37,065 nucleotides of DNA from Alistipes sp. (GTDB lineage: Bacteria; Bacteroidota; Bacteroidia; Bacteroidales; Rikenellaceae), in NCBI GenBank assembly GCA_022511295.1, contig JAFLRT010000011.1, positions 1-37,065 of the forward strand, written 5' to 3'. Numbering within the stretch: position 1 is the first letter of the stretch; every line of letters starts with the position of its first letter. A model generated the notes under the pieces. That model ran no database searches, had not been told where the DNA came from, and was given only the letters and a program-made list of their open reading frames with translations. Below are positions 28,615 through 37,065 of the stretch, piece by piece. The position numbers were made by a program, and so were the translations under genes.

Positions 28615-28672
28615 ACAAAGCACAAACCGCCGGTAATTCCGGCAACACCAAACACTTAATGATAAATCTGTT

Positions 28673-29773
28673 ATGATTACAACATTCATATCTAAAACGC
28701 GAAAATTGCTCGTCGGTGTACTGACAGTTGCTGCCATAGGGTTCACCTCCTGCGAGAGATTCTTCGATTACGAGGGTGATTGCGAACCGCACTATTTCGT
28801 GAGCTTCGTCTATGATATGAATATACTCAATGCCGATGCATTTGCTTCGAGGGTATCGTCTGTCGACCTCTACGTCTTCGACGCAGTTACGGGCGATTTT
28901 GTGGACCACTTTGCAGAGGCTGACCGGGAACTGTTCAAGGATAAAAACTATATGATGCCGCTATCGGTACGTCCCGGTGAATATAAACTCGTGGCGTGGT
29001 GCGGACTGGACAACAACGAAGGCCGTTTCACCGTTCCCGACCCCGAGCAGATTCGCAATATCGAGGATTTGAAGGCCGTCATGGACCGCGAATACGAGTC
29101 GCGCACCGATGTGCCAGTAAGCAAAACGAATCTCGACTACAACACCAATGACGAGCCGTGCGCACTATATCACGGCACTATAGACGTCGCGTTGCCCGAC
29201 CATCAGGGTACCTATGTCTATCCGGTAAAACTGACTAAAGATACAAACAACATAATAGTTTCAATTTGGCACCGCTACGGCGAACTGGACAAGAGTAACT
29301 ACGAAATAAGACTCGTATACGCCGACGGCGAGAGCAATGCCACGCTGCATCACACCAATGCTCCCCTCAGCGATGAGAGCATACTCTACCTGCCTTGGGA
29401 TTATCGCGGCGGCAAACTCGATTTGGGCGAGGTCGTGCCGGGTCTGAGTACCGGCGAGGGCTTGAACGAAGCCTACGAGTATCCCGAAGGACGCTACATC
29501 ACGGCCGAAATATCCACCTCGCGTCTTATGGCCGACCATACGCCGCGTCTGGTGATATACGACAAGTCGGCTGATGCCGTAAGGCTCGACGTGCCTCTTA
29601 TCAAGCAGATTGAGGCGTACCGCAGTGCCAACTGGAACAAGATGCCTCTTCAGGAGTACCTCGACCGTCAGGACCAGTTCAACATAACCATCATACTCGA
29701 CTCCACGTGGGTGGGATTCGAGTTGGTTGTCAACGGCTGGCACACAATGAATCAAGGTGATACGGATTTGTAA
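28673..29773 (+). CDS. FimB/Mfa2-like fimbrial anchor subunit (lipoprotein)
   Basis: 'VAAIGFTSCERFFDYEGDCEPHYFVSFVYDMNILNADAF...VSSVDLYVFDAVTGDFV...YKLVAWCGLDN' is typical of FimB/Mfa2. Confidence 0.87.
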   Translation: MITTFISKTRKLLVGVLTVAAIGFTSCERFFDYEGDCEPHYFVSFVYDMNILNADAFASRVSSVDLYVFDAVTGDFVDHFAEADRELFKDKNYMMPLSVRPGEYKLVAWCGLDNNEGRFTVPDPEQIRNIEDLKAVMDREYESRTDVPVSKTNLDYNTNDEPCALYHGTIDVALPDHQGTYVYPVKLTKDTNNIIVSIWHRYGELDKSNYEIRLVYADGESNATLHHTNAPLSDESILYLPWDYRGGKLDLGEVVPGLSTGEGLNEAYEYPEGRYITAEISTSRLMADHTPRLVIYDKSADAVRLDVPLIKQIEAYRSANWNKMPLQEYLDRQDQFNITIILDSTWVGFELVVNGWHTMNQGDTDL

Positions 29774-29783
29774 AATATATATA

Positions 29784-32549
29784 ATGTTTAGACGGAAGAT
29801 TACATATATTGTTACAGTTGTACTGCTGTCAGCAGGCCTCTTTTCGGGGTGCGTGTACGACAATATCGACACTCCGCACGGCGACGAATATCCCGAAATC
29901 GCAGCCGACGCCTATGCTATGTCTATCGATTTCAACCTCGGAACATATCCAACGGAATACGATACGCGCAGCGGCGGTCTTTCGGCTCTGGGCGAAATCA
30001 CGCGAGTGAACTTCCACCCGAGCGACGACAGATACGACTACTGGGAAAGTTATATAGACCTGCATCAGGAGTTGCAGAACTACAGCGGCGACAAGTACAC
30101 GCTCTATGTGCTGATGTTCGACGAGAACAACAATTTCATGTACAACCCCTGCGGCAGAGACGCTTCCGGCAATGTCTCCAACCTGTTTCAAGTCTCCACC
30201 ACCGGCATCGTGTCGAACAACGAATATATGCGTTGGCGTGCAGTGTTTCAGGTTCCTGCGGAGGTGCGTGAATATATCCGCACCCACCATTTCAAGATAG
30301 CAGTTTTCGCCAACTGGCCTACGAACGATGTCGAGAATCTTGCTACCGGCACGATGGACCGTATTATGCCGGAGGAGTTCACCAACAACCTTCCGTGGGG
30401 CGGTCGCAATCCCAATATCAGCCCCAACGACCCCCGTTACGAGAGCGAAGGCCCTATATCCATCCGCAAACTGGCTCGAAGCGTCTACGACAAGACTTAT
30501 GGCGATAAGTTTTCCGAGGTATATTACTTCCTTACGGAGCACACGGAGCAAAAAGGTGCGAAGGGCGGCCGTATGGGTGCGTTTACCGACTGGGTGTTCA
30601 ACTACCACGAGAATCAGGAGAATGCCGTTCTCTTCACGCGCGGTTTTATCCCGGACAGGCTCGGCCACGACCGCCGCTACTATGAGAAACGTCTGGTCGC
30701 TACGGGCAAGGTGGACAAGAGCCGTTTGGTTACCCCGCGAGTGTTCCGCCGCAACTTCGACGACGAGTTCGCTTCCGATGACCGTATATTCATCTATCAG
30801 AACCTGTGGAATCTGTGGAATTTCGGCGGTCTGTACAATGCACGCATAAAAACCTCGTCCGATGCCGACTACCGTCAGGCTACGGCTGCAGATATTAATG
30901 ACTATCTCGTTAACGACGGCCACGAGTGGTCGCCGGCGAGTCTCGGAGACCCGGAGTTCGCATTGGAGCCCGATTCCAAAGGTCTGGACAAAATGTATTA
31001 CGGCCGTTCGGAATATGTGAGCGTGTGGGCATCCCGAAATCATCGCCGTGCGATGGAGGCTTTCGGCAAGGTCGACGACAAATGGCTTATAGACTACGTA
31101 CACGAGAACAACGGTGAGGTAGAGATTACTACCAATGCGACGAACAATGCTGATTTCATGTTCGCCTCGTTCTCTGATGTAGACGATATTCTCGACCATA
31201 CCAACACCCCTGTCATCGCAGGGGTGACGAACGGCTCCATGATATACACCGGCCCGAACAAAGCCAAACTCGGCAAGGATGACAACGGATACGTGTATCT
31301 TCACCTGCCTTCCGGCGGTTCGAAAACGAAGAACTGCCTCTCGTTCAAGGTTTTTGCCGATGCAGTACTCTATGTCAAGTCTACCGGTAACATTACGGTT
31401 GCGTCGGACAGTTACAGGTTCGAGGATAGCAACCTCCCCTCGAATTCCAACTATGAAGAGGGCGGATGGTTCCTCGATATTCCTTCCGACCCCTCCAACG
31501 TATGGATATATTCGAGTGACGGAACGGGCAAAATCTACGAGGTGGAGATGATACAGAAGAAGTATCTTTACGATTCCGACCGCCGTTCGCTGCTGCCGTC
31601 GAGTCATCAACTTGTACCCATGTACGGAATACAGGAGTTCGACCCGCTGGGCGACTACTGGATTCCGGGGCAGATATTCGACCTTTCGCATGACAACGGG
31701 TTCAACCGCCCGGGCTACAATCACAAGGCAATCTATCTGCTGCGTTCCGTCGCGCGTGTCGAGGTGCTTGTCTCCAAAGAGTTCAAGAATACATATCAGA
31801 ATAAATACCTCCCCCGTCTTATCATGCGTTCAATGAACCGTACTGCGCGCTGTATGCCGCTGGATGTCATAACGCCCACCGAAAAAATTTGGGACGAGGT
31901 GGACCAGGAGATTCTCAACATACGTGAGCACGGTCCGTTCTATACCACTGAGTTCGGTGACGATTTGGCTGCCGAGCAGGAGGAGTTCCGCAACCGTCTG
32001 GCGTGGTTCTACCTCAAGTGGGTGGATTTGTGGGACTGGACATGGAACGGTTGGCAGCCCACCACAATGAACACTACTCTGACTCCGCCCAGCGTGTTCA
32101 ATTCGAAAATCGACCGAGCGGACTACGTGCGAATGATAAAAGTCGACGATAATTACGATGGTTACGAGCGTTACGTATTGTACATGCCTGACAAGGCTAT
32201 CGATGATGCCGACGATGCCGGCGACCTCAGCGCCACGCCGAAGGTGCCGCACCTTGAGGTGCGTCTCAAGGGTGAATCCGTGAGCAACCTCGACGACAAC
32301 AACCATGAGCGTATCTATTTTATGGACTATGCGTCTACCGGCGGCCCTGTTACAAGCAAGGACAACAACGGCTACAAGACGTATGACAGTTACGAGAAGA
32401 ACACCGAAAACCTGAAGAAGCACTGGCCCGTCGTGCGCAATCACATATACCGTTTCCGCGTGCATCCTTCGGGCAATGAAAATGTGAGTGTAACACTGTA
32501 TGTGGCAGGTGCTGCAAGCCGCAGCGTAACGATACCTGACTTCGAATAA
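29784..32549 (+). CDS. Large fimbrial accessory subunit, DUF4906-like lipoprotein
   Basis: ATG 29784 MFRRKITYIVTVVLLSAGLFSGCVYDN; in-operon position; 'LPWGGRNPN', 'VARVEVLVSKEFKN', C-terminal 'HWPVVRNHIYRFRVHPSGNENVSVTLYV'. Confidence 0.7.
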   Translation: MFRRKITYIVTVVLLSAGLFSGCVYDNIDTPHGDEYPEIAADAYAMSIDFNLGTYPTEYDTRSGGLSALGEITRVNFHPSDDRYDYWESYIDLHQELQNYSGDKYTLYVLMFDENNNFMYNPCGRDASGNVSNLFQVSTTGIVSNNEYMRWRAVFQVPAEVREYIRTHHFKIAVFANWPTNDVENLATGTMDRIMPEEFTNNLPWGGRNPNISPNDPRYESEGPISIRKLARSVYDKTYGDKFSEVYYFLTEHTEQKGAKGGRMGAFTDWVFNYHENQENAVLFTRGFIPDRLGHDRRYYEKRLVATGKVDKSRLVTPRVFRRNFDDEFASDDRIFIYQNLWNLWNFGGLYNARIKTSSDADYRQATAADINDYLVNDGHEWSPASLGDPEFALEPDSKGLDKMYYGRSEYVSVWASRNHRRAMEAFGKVDDKWLIDYVHENNGEVEITTNATNNADFMFASFSDVDDILDHTNTPVIAGVTNGSMIYTGPNKAKLGKDDNGYVYLHLPSGGSKTKNCLSFKVFADAVLYVKSTGNITVASDSYRFEDSNLPSNSNYEEGGWFLDIPSDPSNVWIYSSDGTGKIYEVEMIQKKYLYDSDRRSLLPSSHQLVPMYGIQEFDPLGDYWIPGQIFDLSHDNGFNRPGYNHKAIYLLRSVARVEVLVSKEFKNTYQNKYLPRLIMRSMNRTARCMPLDVITPTEKIWDEVDQEILNIREHGPFYTTEFGDDLAAEQEEFRNRLAWFYLKWVDLWDWTWNGWQPTTMNTTLTPPSVFNSKIDRADYVRMIKVDDNYDGYERYVLYMPDKAIDDADDAGDLSATPKVPHLEVRLKGESVSNLDDNNHERIYFMDYASTGGPVTSKDNNGYKTYDSYEKNTENLKKHWPVVRNHIYRFRVHPSGNENVSVTLYVAGAASRSVTIPDFE

Positions 32550-32559
32550 CAGCAGGCAG

Positions 32560-35500
32560 ATGATTATGAAACAGATATTTAAGAAAATATTCGACCGCAA
32601 GGTCCAGTGTAGAGCCTTGACTGTGTTTGCAGTCGCATCGGCAATGCTTTTCGGAGCCTGCGCGCGCGATTTAGACGAGCAGGGTTCTGTGAACGGCGAC
32701 GTTGACGGTGTCTATTCCATCGTCTTACCCTGCACCGTGCCACAAGCATCCGACCGCACTCGCGCCCAGAGCGTCGACGACACAGGTATCGAGCGGCTGT
32801 GGATAGGTCTGTTCAAAATCACCGATACCGATGCCGTAAGCCGCGGCGACATCGACAGCAATGCCGCTCTTATCAAGAGTTGGGAGATGTCCAATGTCGC
32901 AGCCGATTCGAATCTTAAACTTATCATTGCCGACCCCGAATATCTTTTCGGCGACGATTTCAAGAATAACACCAACGTGAAATACTGCATGGTTGCAGTG
33001 GCTAACTTTCACAATATTCCGGGACACCGTGTAAAAGACGGCGTCGTGGAGGACGGTTATCTTTTCGATATGCTGCGTTCTATCGTCACGTGGGGCGATT
33101 TCTGCTCGCTTGCAGCCGACACTAAAGTTGCTTCCGAGCAGCGTTATCCGCTTATGCAGGGTCTTGTGGTCAGCGCCAATGACGCCGCTTCGCATATGAT
33201 TCTGCCTGAAACCTGCGGACTTCTTACCCCTGCTACTACGGGTAACAGCCAGCGAACCTTCACGGCTGCGGAACTGCTGAACTTTACGCATGGCCAGCGG
33301 CCGGCGCTCTATCTTCGCAGGCTCATCTCCCAAATCAATGTTGAAGTTACGCCCGATTTCAGTGGCAGCGATTATACGAGCGTCAAAGTCGACAATGTAC
33401 GGTATGCGGTTGTCAACTGCCCCAAAACCGTATATCTTCAGGAACGTGTCGTTCCGGCCGACGTCAGCGGACGCGACCAAGTTCCGGCGGATGTGTTCTC
33501 TGACCTCGAAGAGTACAAAACCTACTCGCCCAACTATGAGGACTGGAGCGCAGACGGTTTCTACAACACCATCGACGAGGCTGCATTTACAAAGGTGGAC
33601 GGAGTCTATACCAAAAAACCAGGTGAGACGAAAAACCATAAGTTCTCGTTCAACTACACCCGCTTCGAGAGCAAACATACGAGTGCTGAAGCGCTTTCGA
33701 CCTACACCGACCGCGAAGAGGTGAAAGACGGTCGTTTTACTGCGCTTTGTCCCGATGCCGGCGCGCTCTATAACAACTATGCACCCTATTTCGTTCTGAT
33801 GGCCGACCTCGAACTCGATAAGGGCGATGGCAAGCCGTTATACGTTACGGCCCGCTATGTTATCCACGAAGGCTACGCCAACAACTTCGACGGCAGCAGG
33901 CTCGACGACACCAATACGACTGTGGGAAATAATGCCAATTATTTGACACGCCTGCGCGATTTCTCGTGTATACGCAACACCAAGTATACCTATAATGTCA
34001 CAATTAAGGGCGTGAACAGCATCCTCGTGTCGGTTAAAATGGCCGACGGCAACGAACGCAACGGCGTTACGGGCGATGTGTCGACGGTTATCGGCAGCGT
34101 GGTCTTCGACGGTATAGGTCTGACCGAAGACAACAAACCGGAGTACGCTTTCACCCTCACCAATGCCGGGCGCCGTGCAGTGGCAGGCAAGTGGCTTGTC
34201 GTAGCGCCCTGGCGTGCCAAGAACGAAGATGGCGAATGGGAGTACAAACATGTCGAGTACGGCCATGAAGGTATCGTCGTACCCAAATTCTCAACGGTAC
34301 AGAGTTTCGGCGGCGATAACTTCTATCCTGCCGTTGACGTCGACGACAACGAACTCAATCAGTTCTGCAACTGGGTTACGTTCTATGACGAAGATGACAA
34401 TGAGATTGGCAATATTGTCGCTTTCGCTGCTGCTAATGATATAGAAGAAGAGGATGACGATATAGTGCATACCTATAAGTTGAGAGTCGAGCCATACAAA
34501 TGGAAAGGGACGTATCAATATGCTTTCGACGGCAATGAGCCCTCTCTCACCGGCAGCCGGATGCTTAACTCGTGGCACAACCCCGAAGAGGATACGCGTG
34601 CGCTGTGGCTCTGCACCGATTTCCGAACGTCCGCCAACGGAAGCACCTACGAAAATATACTCTCCGTAATACAGACGGTTGATGACGACCGTCCCGTTCT
34701 GCCCGCGCCGTCGGTGGAGGCGATTACGCAGCCCGTATATGTCTACGAGCGGGTCGAGGTGGGATTAGATGTAGCAGCCAGTGCGAATAACCGCGAAGGC
34801 GTGGACCACTATGTCGTCAACACGGAAGATGGCACCTTCGAAGTACCTTTTGCCGAAACAGGTTCGACATACCAGTTTCGCGGACCGCTTTTTGACATAT
34901 ATGGCACAACCAAAACAATAACTGTCACATCGCATCCTGCGAACCTTGCCGAATATGCCGTATCGGAACCTAATGAGTACCAGTATATGGTCTTTACACG
35001 ATTCCATACATGGCTGCTGGGCGCTCAAAAATATCCGGAGTTATCGACTACTGATAGTAGTTTTTCCGATTGGTGCGACCTGTCCAGTTCGCTGGCGGTA
35101 CGCGGTAACAACATTCGTCAGGTGATGAATGACAGCGGCAAGGAAAACGGTTATATCCAGATAGGTGCTGCCGCGAATATTGAGAACAAAACGAATATGT
35201 TCAGTATGTGGATACCCGAATCCGGCTCTGTACACGTGCGGTTCAGCAATACGGGCAACAATGGTCCGCGTTATGTGGCTCTCTATGCCGACGGCAAGGA
35301 GTATATATCGACCTATGCCTCGACAACAAATACCACCCAGATTGATGCCTATTTCAATATCGAACTTACCGAGAACAAACCCACGCAGATCTATATCTAT
35401 TCGCCCTCCTCGAACGGTGGCGGCTTGCGTTACTACCAGATTGACTATAGCGGCGAGTTCCGTTACGAGCGCACGCGCTGGACGTGGAATTTCTCCTCCA

Positions 35501-36447
35501 AAGAGTGGCGCGAGGTGATGCAAGACCTCATAGCCGCCGGTACCACTGGTAGCAACGACTATGATGTGACGTTTGATGACCTGCGTATAACTGCCGGCAC
35601 TGTAAGTATGCGTGCAGGTGTGGTAAATGACGTATATTATTATCAGACCGGTGGTGGAGGTTCTATGTCAAAACGAGTATTCTCGTTCAATGCCCTATCT
35701 TCCGGTACACTGAAAGTCACTACGACAAATACCGGCTCGACAGCAGATATGAGTCGTATGGTTTGTGTTCAGACGGGCAGCAATACCGCGAATAAGCAGG
35801 AGAAGGCCGGCGGTTACCCGTCGAATGCGCCGACTACGCTCTATTACAAAATAACGGTAACCGAGCCTGAAACCATCTACATATACTCGACAAACGGCTT
35901 GCGCTTCTACGAAATAGAGTTTATAAGCGACTTGGACGAAAATCCCGAGACTCCGATAGAACCTTCGGTGTGGAACTTCGCGCAGGAGCCGTGGAAATCG
36001 AATCAGGCAATGAAAGACCTTATCGCAAAAGAAAGTAATAGTAATGAAGACAGAGGTGATGCCAATTTCGATTTGACACTCGACGGTCTGCGTGTACATG
36101 CCGGTGGTGCAGTTATGCGTGCAAATACTGGCTATTTCCAGCCTATGGCTCCTGGAGGTAATAAGGATTTGTGCAGCTTCTCGTTTACCGCAACGACTTC
36201 TGGTACGGTTACAGTGGAGGCATCGAATACCGGCGGTTCAGTGGGTACAGGCCGCAACATTGCCGTACAGACCGGTGACGATGCATCAAATAAGCAGTCG
36301 CAGTTTGCAGGTACGCCAAGCAACGAAAGCCATACCGTTGCTACATTCCATGTGGATGTGTCCGCACCAACGCCAATATACATCTACACGGAAGTTGGAG
36401 CTTTGCGTATCTACCGCATAGAATACAGCGGCGGCATACAAAAGTAA
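32560..36447 (+). CDS. Very large fimbrial accessory/tip-like lipoprotein with C-terminal tandem modules
   Basis: 1295 aa; lipobox 'AMLFGACARD'; 'LRRLISQINVEVTPDFSGSDYTSVKVDNVRYAVVNCPKTVYLQE' and 'DFSCIRNTKYTYNVTIKGVNSI' are fimbrillin-like; three repeats after ~35040. Confidence 0.72.
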   Translation: MIMKQIFKKIFDRKVQCRALTVFAVASAMLFGACARDLDEQGSVNGDVDGVYSIVLPCTVPQASDRTRAQSVDDTGIERLWIGLFKITDTDAVSRGDIDSNAALIKSWEMSNVAADSNLKLIIADPEYLFGDDFKNNTNVKYCMVAVANFHNIPGHRVKDGVVEDGYLFDMLRSIVTWGDFCSLAADTKVASEQRYPLMQGLVVSANDAASHMILPETCGLLTPATTGNSQRTFTAAELLNFTHGQRPALYLRRLISQINVEVTPDFSGSDYTSVKVDNVRYAVVNCPKTVYLQERVVPADVSGRDQVPADVFSDLEEYKTYSPNYEDWSADGFYNTIDEAAFTKVDGVYTKKPGETKNHKFSFNYTRFESKHTSAEALSTYTDREEVKDGRFTALCPDAGALYNNYAPYFVLMADLELDKGDGKPLYVTARYVIHEGYANNFDGSRLDDTNTTVGNNANYLTRLRDFSCIRNTKYTYNVTIKGVNSILVSVKMADGNERNGVTGDVSTVIGSVVFDGIGLTEDNKPEYAFTLTNAGRRAVAGKWLVVAPWRAKNEDGEWEYKHVEYGHEGIVVPKFSTVQSFGGDNFYPAVDVDDNELNQFCNWVTFYDEDDNEIGNIVAFAAANDIEEEDDDIVHTYKLRVEPYKWKGTYQYAFDGNEPSLTGSRMLNSWHNPEEDTRALWLCTDFRTSANGSTYENILSVIQTVDDDRPVLPAPSVEAITQPVYVYERVEVGLDVAASANNREGVDHYVVNTEDGTFEVPFAETGSTYQFRGPLFDIYGTTKTITVTSHPANLAEYAVSEPNEYQYMVFTRFHTWLLGAQKYPELSTTDSSFSDWCDLSSSLAVRGNNIRQVMNDSGKENGYIQIGAAANIENKTNMFSMWIPESGSVHVRFSNTGNNGPRYVALYADGKEYISTYASTTNTTQIDAYFNIELTENKPTQIYIYSPSSNGGGLRYYQIDYSGEFRYERTRWTWNFSSKEWREVMQDLIAAGTTGSNDYDVTFDDLRITAGTVSMRAGVVNDVYYYQTGGGGSMSKRVFSFNALSSGTLKVTTTNTGSTADMSRMVCVQTGSNTANKQEKAGGYPSNAPTTLYYKITVTEPETIYIYSTNGLRFYEIEFISDLDENPETPIEPSVWNFAQEPWKSNQAMKDLIAKESNSNEDRGDANFDLTLDGLRVHAGGAVMRANTGYFQPMAPGGNKDLCSFSFTATTSGTVTVEASNTGGSVGTGRNIAVQTGDDASNKQSQFAGTPSNESHTVATFHVDVSAPTPIYIYTEVGALRIYRIEYSGGIQK

Positions 36448-36520
36448 CGACTTTCGGGTGGCAGTGCCGGCAGCGTTCATCCGTCGAACATATCGGGTAC
36501 GGTAAAAGCATTGTCATACA

Positions 36521-36566
36521 AACCTAAAGAGCCGTCATTTCGACGGCTCTTTAGGTTATTTTTTAC
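36521..36566 (+). terminator. Terminator of the fimbrial operon
   Basis: AACCTAAAGAGCCGTC-atttc-GACGGCTCTTTAGGTT perfect 16-bp stem followed by attttttact. Confidence 0.85.
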
Positions 36567-36593
36567 TCTAATAATTCATCAATGTTAAGCACA

Positions 36594-36745
36594 AAAAAGA
36601 GCGTAGTGCCAATCCTCACGTCCCGAGGGTTCCTACGCCCTACTTATCAATAGGATTACACTACGCATACGAACGCAGCATACCCATTGATAAGTTAAGA
36701 AAGTCTTGTTGTCTATGTAGGAATTTCGGGACGTGAGGATTAATA
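36594..36745. other. Structured intergenic element (candidate ncRNA or non-autonomous mobile element)
   Basis: IR AATCCTCACGTCCCGA (36611-36626) / TCGGGACGTGAGGATT (36726-36741), TTCCTAC (36630-36636) / GTAGGAA (36717-36723), ACTTATCAAT (36642-36651) / ATTGATAAGT (36686-36695); competing pair GCGTAGTG (36601-36608) / CACTACGC (36659-36666). Confidence 0.6.
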
Positions 36746-36761
36746 TGTAAAAAGCGTACAG

Positions 36762-36803
36762 GAGCAGGTTGCAAGGAGATATCCTGACAACCTGCTCTTT
36801 TTC
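36762..36803 (+). terminator. Rho-independent terminator
   Basis: GAGCAGGTTG-caaggagatatcctga-CAACCTGCTC followed by TTTTT. Confidence 0.75.
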
Positions 36804-36806
36804 GGT

Positions 36807-37065
36807 CTAAAACTTTTCGGCCAGCGCAGCCGCCTGAGCGCAGCCGTCGGTCCCTGCGATATCGCCCTCATTGAATACCCCCGGGACGCACACCGCACCG
36901 ACAAAATCCCATTTAAGCAGGTCGAACGAGCGTTTCAGCGGCATCGTAACGCCGTCCATAACCGTTGCGTCGTGTTCCTCGCAGCAGGTGATGATGCCGC
37001 ACTTCTTGCCTGCGACATCCTTGCCTCCCACGACCAACGAGAACACGCGGTCGATAACGCCCTTA
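36807..37065 (-). CDS. NADPH-dependent FMN reductase / flavodoxin-family protein (5' end outside window)
   Basis: Minus-strand frame open to the window edge: '...KGVIDRVFSLVVGGKDVAGKKCGIITCCEEHDATVMDGVTMPLKRSFDLLKWDFVGAVCVPGVFNEGDIAG'. Confidence 0.7.
   Translation of the reverse strand, partial: KGVIDRVFSLVVGGKDVAGKKCGIITCCEEHDATVMDGVTMPLKRSFDLLKWDFVGAVCVPGVFNEGDIAGTDGCAQAAALAEKF

Noticed and set aside
29829-31724. 631-aa minus-strand ORF
   Set aside because: Lies entirely antisense to the 930-aa fimbrial subunit; no domain logic, composition is a codon-bias shadow.
36584-36590. GTTAAGC, matching the integron attC GTTRRRY box
   Set aside because: No matching RYYYAAC partner at the right distance and no integrase; a 7-mer match is expected by chance.
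36611-36741. CRISPR array or transposon with transposase
   Set aside because: Only one inverted pair, no direct repeat-spacer pattern, no transposase ORF and no target-site duplication visible.
1-37065. tRNA/rRNA genes, CRISPR arrays, prophage or defence cassette
   Set aside because: No supporting sequence signatures noticed by eye; a tRNAscan/Infernal/DefenseFinder run would be needed to exclude them formally.

Overview
The window is a Bacteroidales chromosome segment, probably Alistipes-like judging by gene content, codon style and TAnnTTTG promoters. I could not run a search to confirm this. The left ~23.6 kb is mostly core/housekeeping: rpoA 3' end, rplQ, a Crp/Fnr regulator, an acyltransferase, B12-dependent ribonucleotide reductase, a frame-disrupted radical SAM gene, serine palmitoyltransferase-like enzyme, lipocalin, dxs, pyrH, frr, an M15 peptidase, a nucleobase permease, a PiT-PhoU-like phosphate transporter, Mn-catalase, a GT90-like glycosyltransferase, a ZIP transporter, ogt and an RluA-type pseudouridine synthase. 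From ~24.2 to 36.4 kb lies a six-gene type V (Mfa/FimA-like) fimbrial locus: DUF3575-like, DUF3868/OmpA-like, Mfa1-like fimbrillin, Mfa2-like anchor and two very large lipoprotein accessory subunits. The most interesting signals are: (1) a ~130-200 bp intergenic element (36594-36803) with long nested inverted repeats and mutually exclusive pairings, resembling an undescribed structured RNA or non-autonomous element; (2) a repeated module ending in an 'IYIYs..g.lriYeIeY' motif, present three times in the last fimbrial protein and apparently once more inside the neighbouring large subunit; (3) a strong intercistronic hairpin between the major fimbrillin and anchor genes; (4) a frameshift exactly after the CxxxCxxC motif of a radical SAM gene; and (5) an unlisted 30-aa transmembrane ORF between pyrH and frr.
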